Positions 27,596 to 36,198 are shown, counted from the first letter of the stretch. The stretch is 64,000 bases of DNA from an uncultured Lachnospiraceae bacterium (GCA_948688495.1 CAPQSW010000002.1:53798-117797), one strand, 5' to 3'. Notes: generated by a model not told the origin, from the letters alone. A program made the numbers and translations.

Positions 27596-28476
27596 ATATA
27601 AGAATTGTCTAGGGCTTTTAATTCGTTGTAAGTATCAATTTCTTTAATATCGCTGGCCTGGCAGGGGCGTATGGTGATGCGGTAATTGCTGCGTTTGTAT
27701 TCCAGGGCAACCTGATCCCAGTAACGCTTCCTGCCGCCAGGAGAATGGTACACGTCCTCAATATCCAAGGCAAGATTTCCGCCGTCTTTTGATGTCCAGT
27801 AAGAAATATCAAACATATGGTAACAGTCTGTTCCCCCAAGGCACATCTGGTTGATGACGCCGTTTTTTGTCTTCAGGCACCAGTCGTCTGTCTTGTCTAC
27901 CGGAACACCGATATAATTTGTTTCATATTGGTATTTGCAAATCAGATCTGGATTATAGAGCAGTAAGTCCGCATCGCATACGTAGGAGTTTGCAAATAAA
28001 TGCCGTGCGCGCATGGCAGAGGAAATGTTGTTTTCCTCACGGTAGTCAGGGTTTTCTATGAATCGGACGGCAGGGTATTTGGCGAGGAGTTCATCAAACT
28101 GTTCCCCGAGATAGCCCCGTACGATATAGATTTCCTCAATTTCCGCATCAAGGGCGGCGTCTAAAAGGCTGTCTATGATGCGCTTTCCATTTACACGGAT
28201 CAGTGGTTTCGGTGTCGTTAATGTGACAGGTACAAGGCGTGAGCCGAATCCTGCCGCAAAGATGAGCATCCGCTGTACACGGTAGGGTTCTAACACCGTA
28301 AAGCCCTCCCCAGTGATGATGCCTTCCGAAATATAGCCATAACTGTTTAATTCCGATAATATCTTATTTACGGTTCCAAGGGAGAAACCAAGAGCTGCTG
28401 CGATGGAACGCTGGCTAAGCTTTTGCCCATGGTTTTCTATAAGAGTCAGTACGTCGAACTGTTTTTTGGATAACAT
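27592..28476 (-). CDS. licC: HTH-fused choline-phosphate cytidylyltransferase
   Basis: Makes CDP-choline from phosphocholine and CTP. It has 294 aa. An N-terminal winged-helix segment of about 60 residues (KKQFDVLTLIENHG, SQRSIAAALGFSLGTVNKIL) precedes the LicC-type nucleotidyltransferase domain: LIFAAGFGSRLVPVT, TPKPLIRVNGKRIID, and CDADLLLYNP. The start at 28476 is set by GAGGTG upstream; the longer frame from 28491 is less likely. It is the third gene of a minus-strand licA-transporter-licC operon. The fused HTH suggests either autoregulation or coupling of choline metabolism to transcription. Related annotations call such proteins sugar nucleotidyltransferases, but the neighbours support choline. 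Confidence 0.85.
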   Translation of the reverse strand: MLSKKQFDVLTLIENHGQKLSQRSIAAALGFSLGTVNKILSELNSYGYISEGIITGEGFTVLEPYRVQRMLIFAAGFGSRLVPVTLTTPKPLIRVNGKRIIDSLLDAALDAEIEEIYIVRGYLGEQFDELLAKYPAVRFIENPDYREENNISSAMRARHLFANSYVCDADLLLYNPDLICKYQYETNYIGVPVDKTDDWCLKTKNGVINQMCLGGTDCYHMFDISYWTSKDGGNLALDIEDVYHSPGGRKRYWDQVALEYKRSNYRITIRPCQASDIKEIDTYNELKALDNSYI

Positions 28477-28480
28477 AATT

Positions 28481-29977
28481 TCACCTCGCATCTTTCAAGA
28501 AGCTTCCAACAATCAGTATCATCACAATCCCGATGGGAAAGGCGGCAATGATGCTGACGGACTGCAGGTTGCTCATGGAGCTTTCGGAGAATACCAGTGC
28601 AATTGGGAGCAGGATTAAGAGGATGCACCATAGGAGCTCTATCTTTTTGTCAGGTATTTCTCCCTCTTTTAATTCGCGACAGCTGTAACAGGATGCAATC
28701 AGCGCAATGGAGTCAAAGGATGTTGCGTAGAATGCGATCATGGTAAACAGCACAAGGCAAAGCACCAGGGGAGCGCATGGCAGGGTATGGATGATGTCCA
28801 GTATCACCTGGTACAAATCGCCTGATTTCTCATATAGGGAAAGAAAATCTGCTGTACCATTGACCTGTTTTCCCAATGAATAATTTCCCAGCACAAGGAA
28901 GCTGACAATCGTAGAGCCGACGCCGAACACATAGCCGCCTAAGATGGTTTGCCGTACGGTCCGTCCTTTGGAAATGCTGCCAATGAAAAACGGAGCGGCT
29001 ACACACCATACCATCCAGTATGCCCAGTAAAATATGGTCCAATTCTGTGGGAAGGATGTGGTGCGTGAAGCGTCAGTAAACGTGGCAAGCGTAAAGAAAT
29101 TCTGTATCATTCTCCCAGTCGCGGAAATACCGGTCTCTACAATATATTTTGTTTCGCCGCCAAAAAGCAGGACAAACGCCAGCAATGTAAAAAACAAAAA
29201 TATACATATTTTTGCCAGAATGTTAATTCCTTTAAAGCCATGCAGCAGTGAGAATGTATAGAGGATACAAGTCACAATCAATATAAGAATCGTAATGGCG
29301 GTCCGATTCAGATCTGTGTGAAACAGTGCATTGATAATGTCTGCCATAAGAGGCGTGGCAAGGCTGAAGGTGGTTGCAGTCCCAGCCAGAAGTGCAAAGA
29401 CGGCGAGCAGGTCAATGAATCTTCCAGGGAGGCCATCGGTATATTTGCCCAAAATCGGGCGGCATGCCTCGGAGAATCTTTGCCGGTTCTGTTTCCTGAC
29501 ATGCAGCATAAATCCAAATGCAACGGCCAGCACCAGATAAAATCCCCAGGGAATCAGGCTCCAATGGAAAATGGGATATACGCTCGCCCAGTCCTGTATG
29601 CTGCCCATTTCTGCAATATGCGGATCTGTTGCATACAAGATCCATTCCGAAAAGGAATAAAATAAAATGTCGGCAGCCAGACCAGCGGTAAACATCATCG
29701 AACCCCATGCAAAAAAGGAATATTTCGGCTTTTCGTCCGTATTCCCAAGTACCAGTGCGCCATATTTTGACGCACAAAGATAAATGGATACCAGGAAAAT
29801 ACCCAGGCCGATAACCAGATAATAGCTTCCAAATGTATCCCCTAAAACGTACCGTATGTTACTTAACACGTCGTTCGACTGTCCTGGGAAAAAGAAAAAC
29901 AGCATGCTTAATCCGATAATTATGCCCAAAGGCAATAGCGTAATCATCCAATCAATCTTTTGCTTTCCTGTATTCAT
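28481..29977 (-). CDS. BCCT family choline/betaine transporter
   Basis: Integral membrane secondary transporter, 498 aa, with about 12 hydrophobic segments. The BCCT signature is clear: NWTIFYWAYWMVWCVAAPFF followed by GSISKGRTVRQ, and the early GAMMFTAGL-like region (WGSMMFTAGLAADIL). It probably imports choline for LicA. Many phosphocholine loci use LicB, a DMT-type permease, so the use of a BCCT carrier here is a variation. The ATG overlaps the licA stop (ATGA) with GAGAGG upstream, and its stop is four bases from the licC start. Substrate is inferred from the lic neighbours. Confidence 0.88.
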   Translation of the reverse strand: MNTGKQKIDWMITLLPLGIIIGLSMLFFFFPGQSNDVLSNIRYVLGDTFGSYYLVIGLGIFLVSIYLCASKYGALVLGNTDEKPKYSFFAWGSMMFTAGLAADILFYSFSEWILYATDPHIAEMGSIQDWASVYPIFHWSLIPWGFYLVLAVAFGFMLHVRKQNRQRFSEACRPILGKYTDGLPGRFIDLLAVFALLAGTATTFSLATPLMADIINALFHTDLNRTAITILILIVTCILYTFSLLHGFKGINILAKICIFLFFTLLAFVLLFGGETKYIVETGISATGRMIQNFFTLATFTDASRTTSFPQNWTIFYWAYWMVWCVAAPFFIGSISKGRTVRQTILGGYVFGVGSTIVSFLVLGNYSLGKQVNGTADFLSLYEKSGDLYQVILDIIHTLPCAPLVLCLVLFTMIAFYATSFDSIALIASCYSCRELKEGEIPDKKIELLWCILLILLPIALVFSESSMSNLQSVSIIAAFPIGIVMILIVGSFLKDAR

Positions 29978-30870
29978 ATCCGTTTCCTCTCTGTCTGAAA
30001 AATTTCATAGTATTCTTTTGCATATTCGTTTTGCCGTACGGCGTAGCCGCCAAATTTTATGCCAAGCTGCCGCTTGTACTCACACCAGTTGCTCCATAAA
30101 AGGCCGCACAGTGCAATGTAAGCATATATTTTCAAGCGGACATTTAAGGTGCATCCCTCCGTGTAATAAGCGTCGATCAGCATTTCAACATCCTTTCGGT
30201 CGTACATGGCATAGATGGCAAACATGGCGATATCCACACAGGCGTCCTGCATCCCGGCGTACTCCCAGTCAATCAGGCGAATTTCATTTTCTGCGGTAAA
30301 CAGGAAGTTATCTGGTACAGCGTCGATATGGGCTAAGGTCCAATGTTTTTTCTGTGTGTCTATGTATTGCTTTAGCTGGGATGCTCGTTCCTTTGTACTG
30401 GCATAATCGCCAAATACGGAGTTTTTTTTGTTCCATAAAGATTCATAAAAATTGATCTGACGCCAGATATCAAAGGTATGTCCCACCATAAGATTCTGGT
30501 TATGGAATGTACGCAGCGTTTGCATGCACCGGGAAACATCAGATGCATCTTTCGCGTTGCATACCCTGGATTTTTGCAGGTATCGCGAGATTTTATATCC
30601 GTTTGCCGGGTCTATATACACGATATCATCCGATAAATGTAAAGGCGCGATTGTCTGATATACCTCATATTCCTGGCAGCGGTTGATAAGCCTGTCAGTC
30701 CCAGCCCCTGCAATCCGCATGATGTAAGTCTGGTTTTGACAGTCAAATAGAAAAGACTGATTTGTCATCCCCTGTTTTAAGGCAGAGATATTTGTGATGT
30801 CTTTTTCTGATACCTGTAAAGCGTTCGTAATAATATGGATGTCTTTGTCTGAAAAAACGGATGTTTTTAT
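29974..30870 (-). CDS. licA: Choline kinase LicA-like, no ordinary start codon
   Basis: Phosphorylates choline; 298 aa as drawn. Kinase motifs are MTNQSFLF, YIMRIAGAGTDRLINR, the catalytic LAHIDAVPDNFL and IRLIDWEYAGM (metal). The only ATG that gives a long frame is at 30768. It lies inside the conserved LKQGMTNQSF motif and has no spacing to its purine-rich upstream bases. In-frame sense codons continue for about 34 residues upstream and read like a normal LicA N-terminus (DKDIHIITNALQVSEKDI). They contain no ATG, GTG, TTG or CTG. AAAGGG at 30885-30880 lies nine bases before an ATA codon at 30870, which I take as the likely start. An assembly error is the alternative. A good promoter lies just upstream. 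Confidence 0.82.
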   Translation of the reverse strand: MKTSVFSDKDIHIITNALQVSEKDITNISALKQGMTNQSFLFDCQNQTYIMRIAGAGTDRLINRCQEYEVYQTIAPLHLSDDIVYIDPANGYKISRYLQKSRVCNAKDASDVSRCMQTLRTFHNQNLMVGHTFDIWRQINFYESLWNKKNSVFGDYASTKERASQLKQYIDTQKKHWTLAHIDAVPDNFLFTAENEIRLIDWEYAGMQDACVDIAMFAIYAMYDRKDVEMLIDAYYTEGCTLNVRLKIYAYIALCGLLWSNWCEYKRQLGIKFGGYAVRQNEYAKEYYEIFQTERKRI

Positions 30871-30922
30871 CTTAACTCACCCTTTCTGGTGTAATTTATC
30901 CTACGGTGTTCATTTCTTAATG

Positions 30923-30951
30923 AGAATAATTCATTTTTGAACATATGTCAA
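30923..30951 (-). promoter_or_regulatory. Promoter of the licA-BCCT-licC operon
   Basis: On the minus strand there is a perfect -35 box TTGACA (30951-30946), a 17-bp spacer and a -10 box TATTCT (30928-30923). The predicted transcript starts near 30916 and leaves a leader of about 45 bases before the suggested licA start. It is divergent from the promoter of AAA copy 2. Confidence 0.75.
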
Positions 30952-31028
30952 TTATTATTTTTCCATCCATATATCAAATAGCGTGGGCTGGATGGTTGCA
31001 GTTGTCGGAAAACAACGGCTAATACAGC

Positions 31029-31057
31029 TTTCCAGGCGTGGTTTTGTATGTTAGAAT
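31029..31057 (+). promoter_or_regulatory. Promoter upstream of AAA-ATPase-like copy 2
   Basis: TTTCCA (31029-31034), a 17-bp spacer, and TAGAAT (31052-31057) preceded by TG in the extended -10 position. The ATG at 31085 follows with GAGGGA as ribosome binding site. The match to sigma-A consensus is fair. Confidence 0.5.
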
Positions 31058-31084
31058 GGAGAAAAAGAAAGCGAGGGAAAGAGA

Positions 31085-32770
31085 ATGCGAAAACTGCCTC
31101 TGCCAATTGGAGTTGAATTTTACAAAGACATGAAAGGGAAACCATATTACTATATAGATAAAACCTTGATAATTAAGGATATTATAGATCAAGGCGGAAA
31201 AGTAAATCTATTCACGCGTCCGCGCCGTTTTGGAAAGACGCTTGCATGGAGTACCCTGCGCACGTTTTTTGAGGCAGAGACTGGGGTAGACGGCACGATT
31301 ACGGATAACAGCCATTACTTTGCGGGGACAAAGATTATGGAGGCCGGGGAAGAATACACGGCGCATATGGGGCAGTACCCGGTAATCTCATTTTCCCTAA
31401 AGTCAGCAAGGCAGCCGGATTTTCAGACATCCTATGAAAAGCTGAGGGATATGATTGCAGAGGAGTTTCAAAGACATGCATACCTTCTGGACGGTATGAC
31501 AGCGGACGACCGGGAACAATACGAGCTGCTGATGGGAAGGAAGGCAAAAAAGGGTGTTTATGCAACAGCCCTGATGTTCCTATCGAAATGCCTCAAACAT
31601 TATCATGGGAAAGACGTTATCTTCCTCCTGGATGAATACGACGTGCCTTTGGAGAATGCCCATTTCAGGGGATTCTATGATGAGATGATAGATTTCATCC
31701 GTTCTTTGTTCGAGTCGGCATTAAAGACGAACGACTGCCTGAAATTTGCAGTGATTACCGGGTGTCTTAGAATCAGCCGGGAAAGCATATTTACCGGGCT
31801 GAACAACTTAAAGGTTTATTCTGTCCTCGACGAGGATTATGCAGAGTATTTTGGTTTCACCCCGGAGGAAGTAAAAAGGATGCTTGCATATTATGGGATT
31901 GAGGAACGTGAGGAGGAAGTTAGGCGCTGGTATAATGGCTATCTGTTCGGGCATAGGGAGGTATACAATCCCTGGAGCGTCATCAATTATATATATGACA
32001 TCATGCAAAGGAATACGGAATTTCCCAAGCCTTACTGGTCGAATACATCTTCTAACAGCATTGTGCGCGAGCTTGTGGATGGAGCAGACGACGCCGTGAA
32101 ATCGGAGTTGGAGGAATTGATTGCCGGGGGCACAATCGAGAAACCGGTCCATGAGGACATTACTTATGGAGATGTTCATAAAAGCCAGGATAATCTGTGG
32201 AATTTTCTGTTTTTTACAGGTTATCTGAAAGCCATATCCCGGAGGTTTGAGGTAAATACAATTTACCTTACGCTTACGATTCCCAATGAGGAGATACGTT
32301 ACATTTACCAGAATACGATCCGTGAGTGGTTTGAGGAGCGCAGGAAGGAATACGATCCAGCCCCATTCTATGAGGGAATGAAGAATGGTGACTGTGGGAA
32401 GATAGAGGATTTTATATGCAGCCAGCTTTCCGGAAGTATCAGTTATTACGACAGCACAGAGAGCTTTTACCACGGGTACCTTTTGGGGATTCTTGGAGGG
32501 ATTGGCGGATATAAGATTAGTTCCAACAAGGAGAAAGGGAATGGCAGGCCGGACCTTGTGTTAGAGCCCCACAACCCGAAACAGGCGGCAATGATTATTG
32601 AGATTAAGAGGGCGCGGAAGTTTGGCGAGATGGACGCGCTGTGTGACGAAGCGCTTGGGCAGATCGAGGAGCAGAATTACGCGGCAGAGCTTTTGGATGA
32701 GGGATACCGGAAGATATACAAGTATGGGTTCTGCTTCTGTAAGAAGGTTTGTATGGTAAAGTTTGCGTAG
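31085..32770 (+). CDS. AAA-ATPase-like / PD-(D/E)XK nuclease-domain protein, copy 2
   Basis: 561-aa paralog of the protein at 14591, colinear along its length, with the same N-terminal LPIGVEFYKDM and YYYIDKTL, P-loop variant TRPRRFGKT, Walker B-like FLLDEYDVPLENA and GCLRISRESIFTGLNN. The nuclease-like end has GRPDLVLEP and MIIEIKRAR. Unlike copies 1 and 3, it has its own promoter-like sequence and is followed by a 144-bp gap, so it may be expressed independently. It lies between the divergent lic operon and licD, splitting the phosphocholine genes. The function of the family is unknown. Confidence 0.85.
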   Translation: MRKLPLPIGVEFYKDMKGKPYYYIDKTLIIKDIIDQGGKVNLFTRPRRFGKTLAWSTLRTFFEAETGVDGTITDNSHYFAGTKIMEAGEEYTAHMGQYPVISFSLKSARQPDFQTSYEKLRDMIAEEFQRHAYLLDGMTADDREQYELLMGRKAKKGVYATALMFLSKCLKHYHGKDVIFLLDEYDVPLENAHFRGFYDEMIDFIRSLFESALKTNDCLKFAVITGCLRISRESIFTGLNNLKVYSVLDEDYAEYFGFTPEEVKRMLAYYGIEEREEEVRRWYNGYLFGHREVYNPWSVINYIYDIMQRNTEFPKPYWSNTSSNSIVRELVDGADDAVKSELEELIAGGTIEKPVHEDITYGDVHKSQDNLWNFLFFTGYLKAISRRFEVNTIYLTLTIPNEEIRYIYQNTIREWFEERRKEYDPAPFYEGMKNGDCGKIEDFICSQLSGSISYYDSTESFYHGYLLGILGGIGGYKISSNKEKGNGRPDLVLEPHNPKQAAMIIEIKRARKFGEMDALCDEALGQIEEQNYAAELLDEGYRKIYKYGFCFCKKVCMVKFA

Positions 32771-32914
32771 TTATATTGATAGGAGGCAGTTCGCTGCTGC
32801 CATTGGGTGAATCGAAAACATTATGGAATTCATAAAAAAATCTAAGGAAAAAAGGGACATCTTACGATATATATAACATAGTATTTTTATTCTAAAAGAA
32901 AGGACGAAGATATC

Positions 32915-33280
32915 ATGGAAGATAATCGTAAAGAACAGGTAGAAGCTTTGGAGGCGTTAAAGGACTATAATCCCAAAGTTTGTAAGGCATTGAAGGAAGT
33001 AATCCCGGAGATATTGGGAGAGCGCAAGGAAGATACGCAGGAATATCTGGAGCACATTTTCAAGGGCATCAACTGGGAACTTCAGGTGATAAATGGTACA
33101 TTGACACTGTTGAATGAGAAAGAGGAACAGGTGTCAAAGGATGATTTGAATGATATAGTAATACAGATCAATGATGCATACACATCCAAGGATGACAATA
33201 AGCTTGTACAGATTCTGGAAGAAAAGCTGCTGCCATTTGTTGAAAAGCTGGATGGATATATTGAGAAGGCTTTGGCATAA
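32915..33280 (+). CDS. Small hypothetical helical protein
   Basis: Not recognised. A 121-aa, charged, leucine-rich and acidic protein that should be mostly alpha-helical (EQVEALEALKDY, VCKALKEVIPEIL, KLVQILEEKLLPFVEKL). It has no membrane segment or signal peptide and no cysteine pattern (one Cys). AAAGGACG precedes the ATG with good spacing. It stands alone between AAA copy 2 and a Uma2-like nuclease, with an AT-rich 144-bp upstream region. Its clean start signal and amino-acid composition support a real gene. No function is suggested. Confidence 0.7.
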   Translation: MEDNRKEQVEALEALKDYNPKVCKALKEVIPEILGERKEDTQEYLEHIFKGINWELQVINGTLTLLNEKEEQVSKDDLNDIVIQINDAYTSKDDNKLVQILEEKLLPFVEKLDGYIEKALA

Positions 33281-33381
33281 TAGTCTGTACGGAAATGAGA
33301 TGTTTCAGAATTGCATTTTTACTGGAAAAGGAAAGCAGTTCTGGAACATTTTTCATAAGTTTGTTTGAAGGGAGAGTGTCT

Positions 33382-33930
33382 ATGGCATTACCACAACAAA
33401 AAATATATACAGAAGACGATTATTACAATATCCCGGAAGATGTCCGGGCAGACTTGGTAGACGGGCAGATTTATTATCAGGCTGCGCCAGGACGCTTTCA
33501 TCAGGAAATTTTGAATTTTTTATGTACGGAAATAAATGTGTATATTCGTTCTAAGAACGGCTTCTGCAAAGTATATCCCGCTCCATTTGCGGTTAAGCTT
33601 TTTGGCGATAAGAAGACGATTGTAGAGCCGGACATCAGCGTCATCTGCGATCGCAGTAAGCTTACGGACAGGGGATGCACCGGAGCGCCTGACTGGATTA
33701 TAGAGATTATCTCCCCCGGCAATCCGGAACATGATTACATCCGTAAGCTGAACTTATACAAAGATGCAGGCGTTCGCGAGTACTGGATTGTGGACCCGCG
33801 CAGTGAAAAGGTGCTCGTCTATCATTTGGAACAGGATCAATTTGCATTTGAGGTCTATTCATTTCAGGATAAAGTCAGAGCCGGGATTTATGACGATTTG
33901 TGCATTGATTTTACTGAAATTCCAGAGTAA
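33382..33930 (+). CDS. Uma2 family (DUF820) putative endonuclease
   Basis: 182-aa protein of the Uma2/DUF820 PD-(D/E)XK family. It shows YTEDDYYNIPEDVRADLVDGQIYYQAAP at the N-terminus, VEPDISVICD with the catalytic aspartate, then DWIIEIISPGNPEHDYIRKLNLYKDAGVREYWIVDP, where Glu and Lys complete the site. The AAGGGAGAG site fixes the start at 33382 instead of the longer frame from 33295, which overlaps no conserved sequence. This family is frequent in Cyanobacteria and Clostridia with no firm role. It lies just upstream of licD without an obvious functional link. Confidence 0.85.
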   Translation: MALPQQKIYTEDDYYNIPEDVRADLVDGQIYYQAAPGRFHQEILNFLCTEINVYIRSKNGFCKVYPAPFAVKLFGDKKTIVEPDISVICDRSKLTDRGCTGAPDWIIEIISPGNPEHDYIRKLNLYKDAGVREYWIVDPRSEKVLVYHLEQDQFAFEVYSFQDKVRAGIYDDLCIDFTEIPE

Positions 33931-33989
33931 ATGATGCTTGGGAACGGTGGAGGCTGGCATCATTGAACTGGAATCCGGGAGATATATCT

Positions 33990-34802
33990 ATGGAAAGTTA
34001 TGAATTATCAAAAGAGGAATTAAGAGAGGTTCAGCTCATCCAGTTGGAATTACTTAAGGAGGTGGACCGGATTTGCAAAAAGTGCGGGATACATTATAAT
34101 ATGATTGCCGGCACGCTTTTGGGCGCAGTACGCCATCAGGGGTATATTCCCTGGGATGATGATGCGGATGTGGCGCTTCTTCGGCCGGAATATGAAAAGT
34201 TTCGCAAGGCATGCCGCACAGAACTTGATCATGAAAAATTTTATTTTCAGGACCACCGTGCCACGAAAGGTTATCGCTGGGGGTATGGGAAACTGCGCCG
34301 GAAGGGAACTGTATTTTTGAGGCAGAATCAGGAACACATGCCCTATGCGCAGGGGGTATTTATCGACATATTTCCTCTGGACGGGGTTCCAGACAATTAT
34401 CTGCTTCGGAGTATGCATAATTTTGAATGTTTCTGCCTTAGGAAAATCCTCTGGGCGCGGGTCGGGAAAGTGGCGGATAAGAGCTTGTTCATGCGAAGCT
34501 GGTACTATCTGTTGGATAAGCTGCCGGAACAGAAGGTGTTTGCCTATTATCATAAGCTTATCCGCAGAAGCAGCCGGGCAGGAGGCAGGATGGTCCGGAT
34601 TCTAATGTTTCCTACGCCGAACAGCGAATACGGATATTACCGCTGCTGGTATGAGAATAGCAGCCCTATTAAGTTTGAAGGCGTTGTATTTCAGGGGATT
34701 AAGGATTATGATTCCTATCTGAGTTTCAAATTTGGAAATTACATGGAGCTGCCGCCGGAAGATAAGCGTAAGGTGCATCCGGTATCACGGCTGAAGATTT
34801 AA
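33990..34802 (+). CDS. licD: LicD family phosphotransferase
   Basis: Transfers phosphocholine (or a related phospho-alcohol) from CDP-choline to a glycan. It has 270 aa and a typical LicD N-terminus: YNMIAGTLLGAVRHQGYIPWDDDADVALLRPEYEKF, with the metal-binding aspartates at about residues 56-58. The ribosome binding site GGGAGA points to ATG 33990 rather than the TTG at 33963. With licA, licC and a transporter 3-6 kb upstream on the other strand, phosphocholine is the natural donor. The next gene, however, makes a different CDP-activated compound, so LicD could also use that product. Confidence 0.9.
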   Translation: MESYELSKEELREVQLIQLELLKEVDRICKKCGIHYNMIAGTLLGAVRHQGYIPWDDDADVALLRPEYEKFRKACRTELDHEKFYFQDHRATKGYRWGYGKLRRKGTVFLRQNQEHMPYAQGVFIDIFPLDGVPDNYLLRSMHNFECFCLRKILWARVGKVADKSLFMRSWYYLLDKLPEQKVFAYYHKLIRRSSRAGGRMVRILMFPTPNSEYGYYRCWYENSSPIKFEGVVFQGIKDYDSYLSFKFGNYMELPPEDKRKVHPVSRLKI

Positions 34803-34848
34803 ATATGATTCAGTCATGAACTTTTTATAAATAATAGAGGATACAGAT

Positions 34849-36198
34849 ATGAGAAAAGTAATAACATACGGTTCATTCGATTTATTTCATGAGGGACACT
34901 ATCAGCTGCTCAGGCGGGCGAAGGAACTGGGCGATTATCTGATTGTAGGAGTTACCACGGAACATTACGACGAATACCGCGGGAAGCTGAATGTTATGGA
35001 CTCGTTGATGGAGCGGATTGAAAATGTAAAACGAACCGGATTTGTGGATGAGATTATCATAGAGGACCATATCGGGCAGAAGCTTGAGGACATTCAGAAA
35101 TATCAGGTCGATGTGTTTACCGTCGGCTCTGACTGGACAGGCTCATTTGACTGGTTAAAGGATTACTGTGAGGTTATTTATCTGGAGAGGACAAAGAACG
35201 TCTCCAGTACCATGCTGCGTGCCCTTAACTATAATATTTTAAAGATGGGTATAATCGGAACCGGAAGGATTGCCCACCGTTTTTATCCGGAAGCAAAGTA
35301 TGTCAGCGGCGTTAATATGGAGGGTGTGTATAATCCACATCTGGAAAGCGCCATAGCGTATAAAGAGAAGTTCGGGTTAAAGTTTGGAACAGACCGGATG
35401 GAGGAGTTTTGGGGGCAGATAGACGCCGTTTATATTGCATCGCCCCATGAGACACACACGGCTTATATTCGACAGGCGCTTAAGAATGGAAAGCATGTGC
35501 TGTGTGAAAAGCCAATGGCATTATCAGGGAAAGAGGCAGAAGAACTGTATGCGCTGGCGTCTGAAAAAGGATGTATCCTGATGGAAGCGATTAAAACGGC
35601 ATATTGTCCGGGCTTCCAGCAGCTTCTTGGTATTGCCAGAAGCGGTGTAATAGGCGCGGTTCGGGATGTGGAGGCTGCATTTACCAAGCTGGAATCCCCT
35701 GATAGCCGGGAATTGACAGATCTTAACTACGGCGGAAGTTTTTTGGAACTTGCGAGTTATCCCCTGCTTGCGATCATCAAGCTGTTGGGCACAGGCTATG
35801 GGGATTTGAGGTTTGAAACGATACACGACGAGAGAGGAATTGACTTATACACGAAGGCTTATTTCAGATATAAAAACAGCCTGGCGACAGCGAAGACAGG
35901 ACTTGGGGTCAAATCGGAAGGGGAGCTTATTATCTCTGGAACGAAAGGTTATATCTTTGTCCCGGCGCCCTGGTGGAAGACGCAGCAAATAGAGGTACGC
36001 TATGAAAATCCGGGACAGAATGAGAAGTTTTTCTACAAATTCTTAGGGGACGGGCTGCGTTACGAAATCAGTGATTTTGTGGCGGCAGTCAATGGGAATG
36101 AGAAAAAGGAGCATAAGCTGAAAATGGAGGATTCTGTGGCGCTGGCGAAGGTGATGGAGCGGTATATATTCGAGGAAAGAAAGAGGGAAAAGACATGA
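34849..36198 (+). CDS. Fusion: cytidylyltransferase plus Gfo/Idh/MocA oxidoreductase
   Basis: 449-aa two-domain protein. Residues 1-130 match glycerol-3-phosphate cytidylyltransferase (TagD): ITYGSFDLFHEGHYQLLRRA, with the HXGH motif, and ERTKNVSSTMLR, with the RTXXXS/T motif. From about residue 131 a Gfo/Idh/MocA-type NAD(P) oxidoreductase follows: MGIIGTGRIAHRF, IASPHETH and LCEKPMA. The layout recalls TarIJ/Bcs1-type pairs, in which a ketose phosphate is reduced and the alditol phosphate is then activated with CTP. I infer synthesis of a CDP-alditol for LicD or another phosphotransferase. Its stop overlaps the start of AAA copy 3 (ATGA). Confidence 0.85.
   Translation: MRKVITYGSFDLFHEGHYQLLRRAKELGDYLIVGVTTEHYDEYRGKLNVMDSLMERIENVKRTGFVDEIIIEDHIGQKLEDIQKYQVDVFTVGSDWTGSFDWLKDYCEVIYLERTKNVSSTMLRALNYNILKMGIIGTGRIAHRFYPEAKYVSGVNMEGVYNPHLESAIAYKEKFGLKFGTDRMEEFWGQIDAVYIASPHETHTAYIRQALKNGKHVLCEKPMALSGKEAEELYALASEKGCILMEAIKTAYCPGFQQLLGIARSGVIGAVRDVEAAFTKLESPDSRELTDLNYGGSFLELASYPLLAIIKLLGTGYGDLRFETIHDERGIDLYTKAYFRYKNSLATAKTGLGVKSEGELIISGTKGYIFVPAPWWKTQQIEVRYENPGQNEKFFYKFLGDGLRYEISDFVAAVNGNEKKEHKLKMEDSVALAKVMERYIFEERKREKT

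Noticed and set aside
29856..30299. Plus-strand frame opposite the licA/BCCT junction
   Set aside because: Lies antisense to conserved kinase and transporter motifs and has no start signal.
32783..32810. GC-rich hairpin (GGCAG TTCG CTGCTGCC) as terminator after AAA copy 2
   Set aside because: The stem is only about 4-5 bp and is not followed by a T-run.
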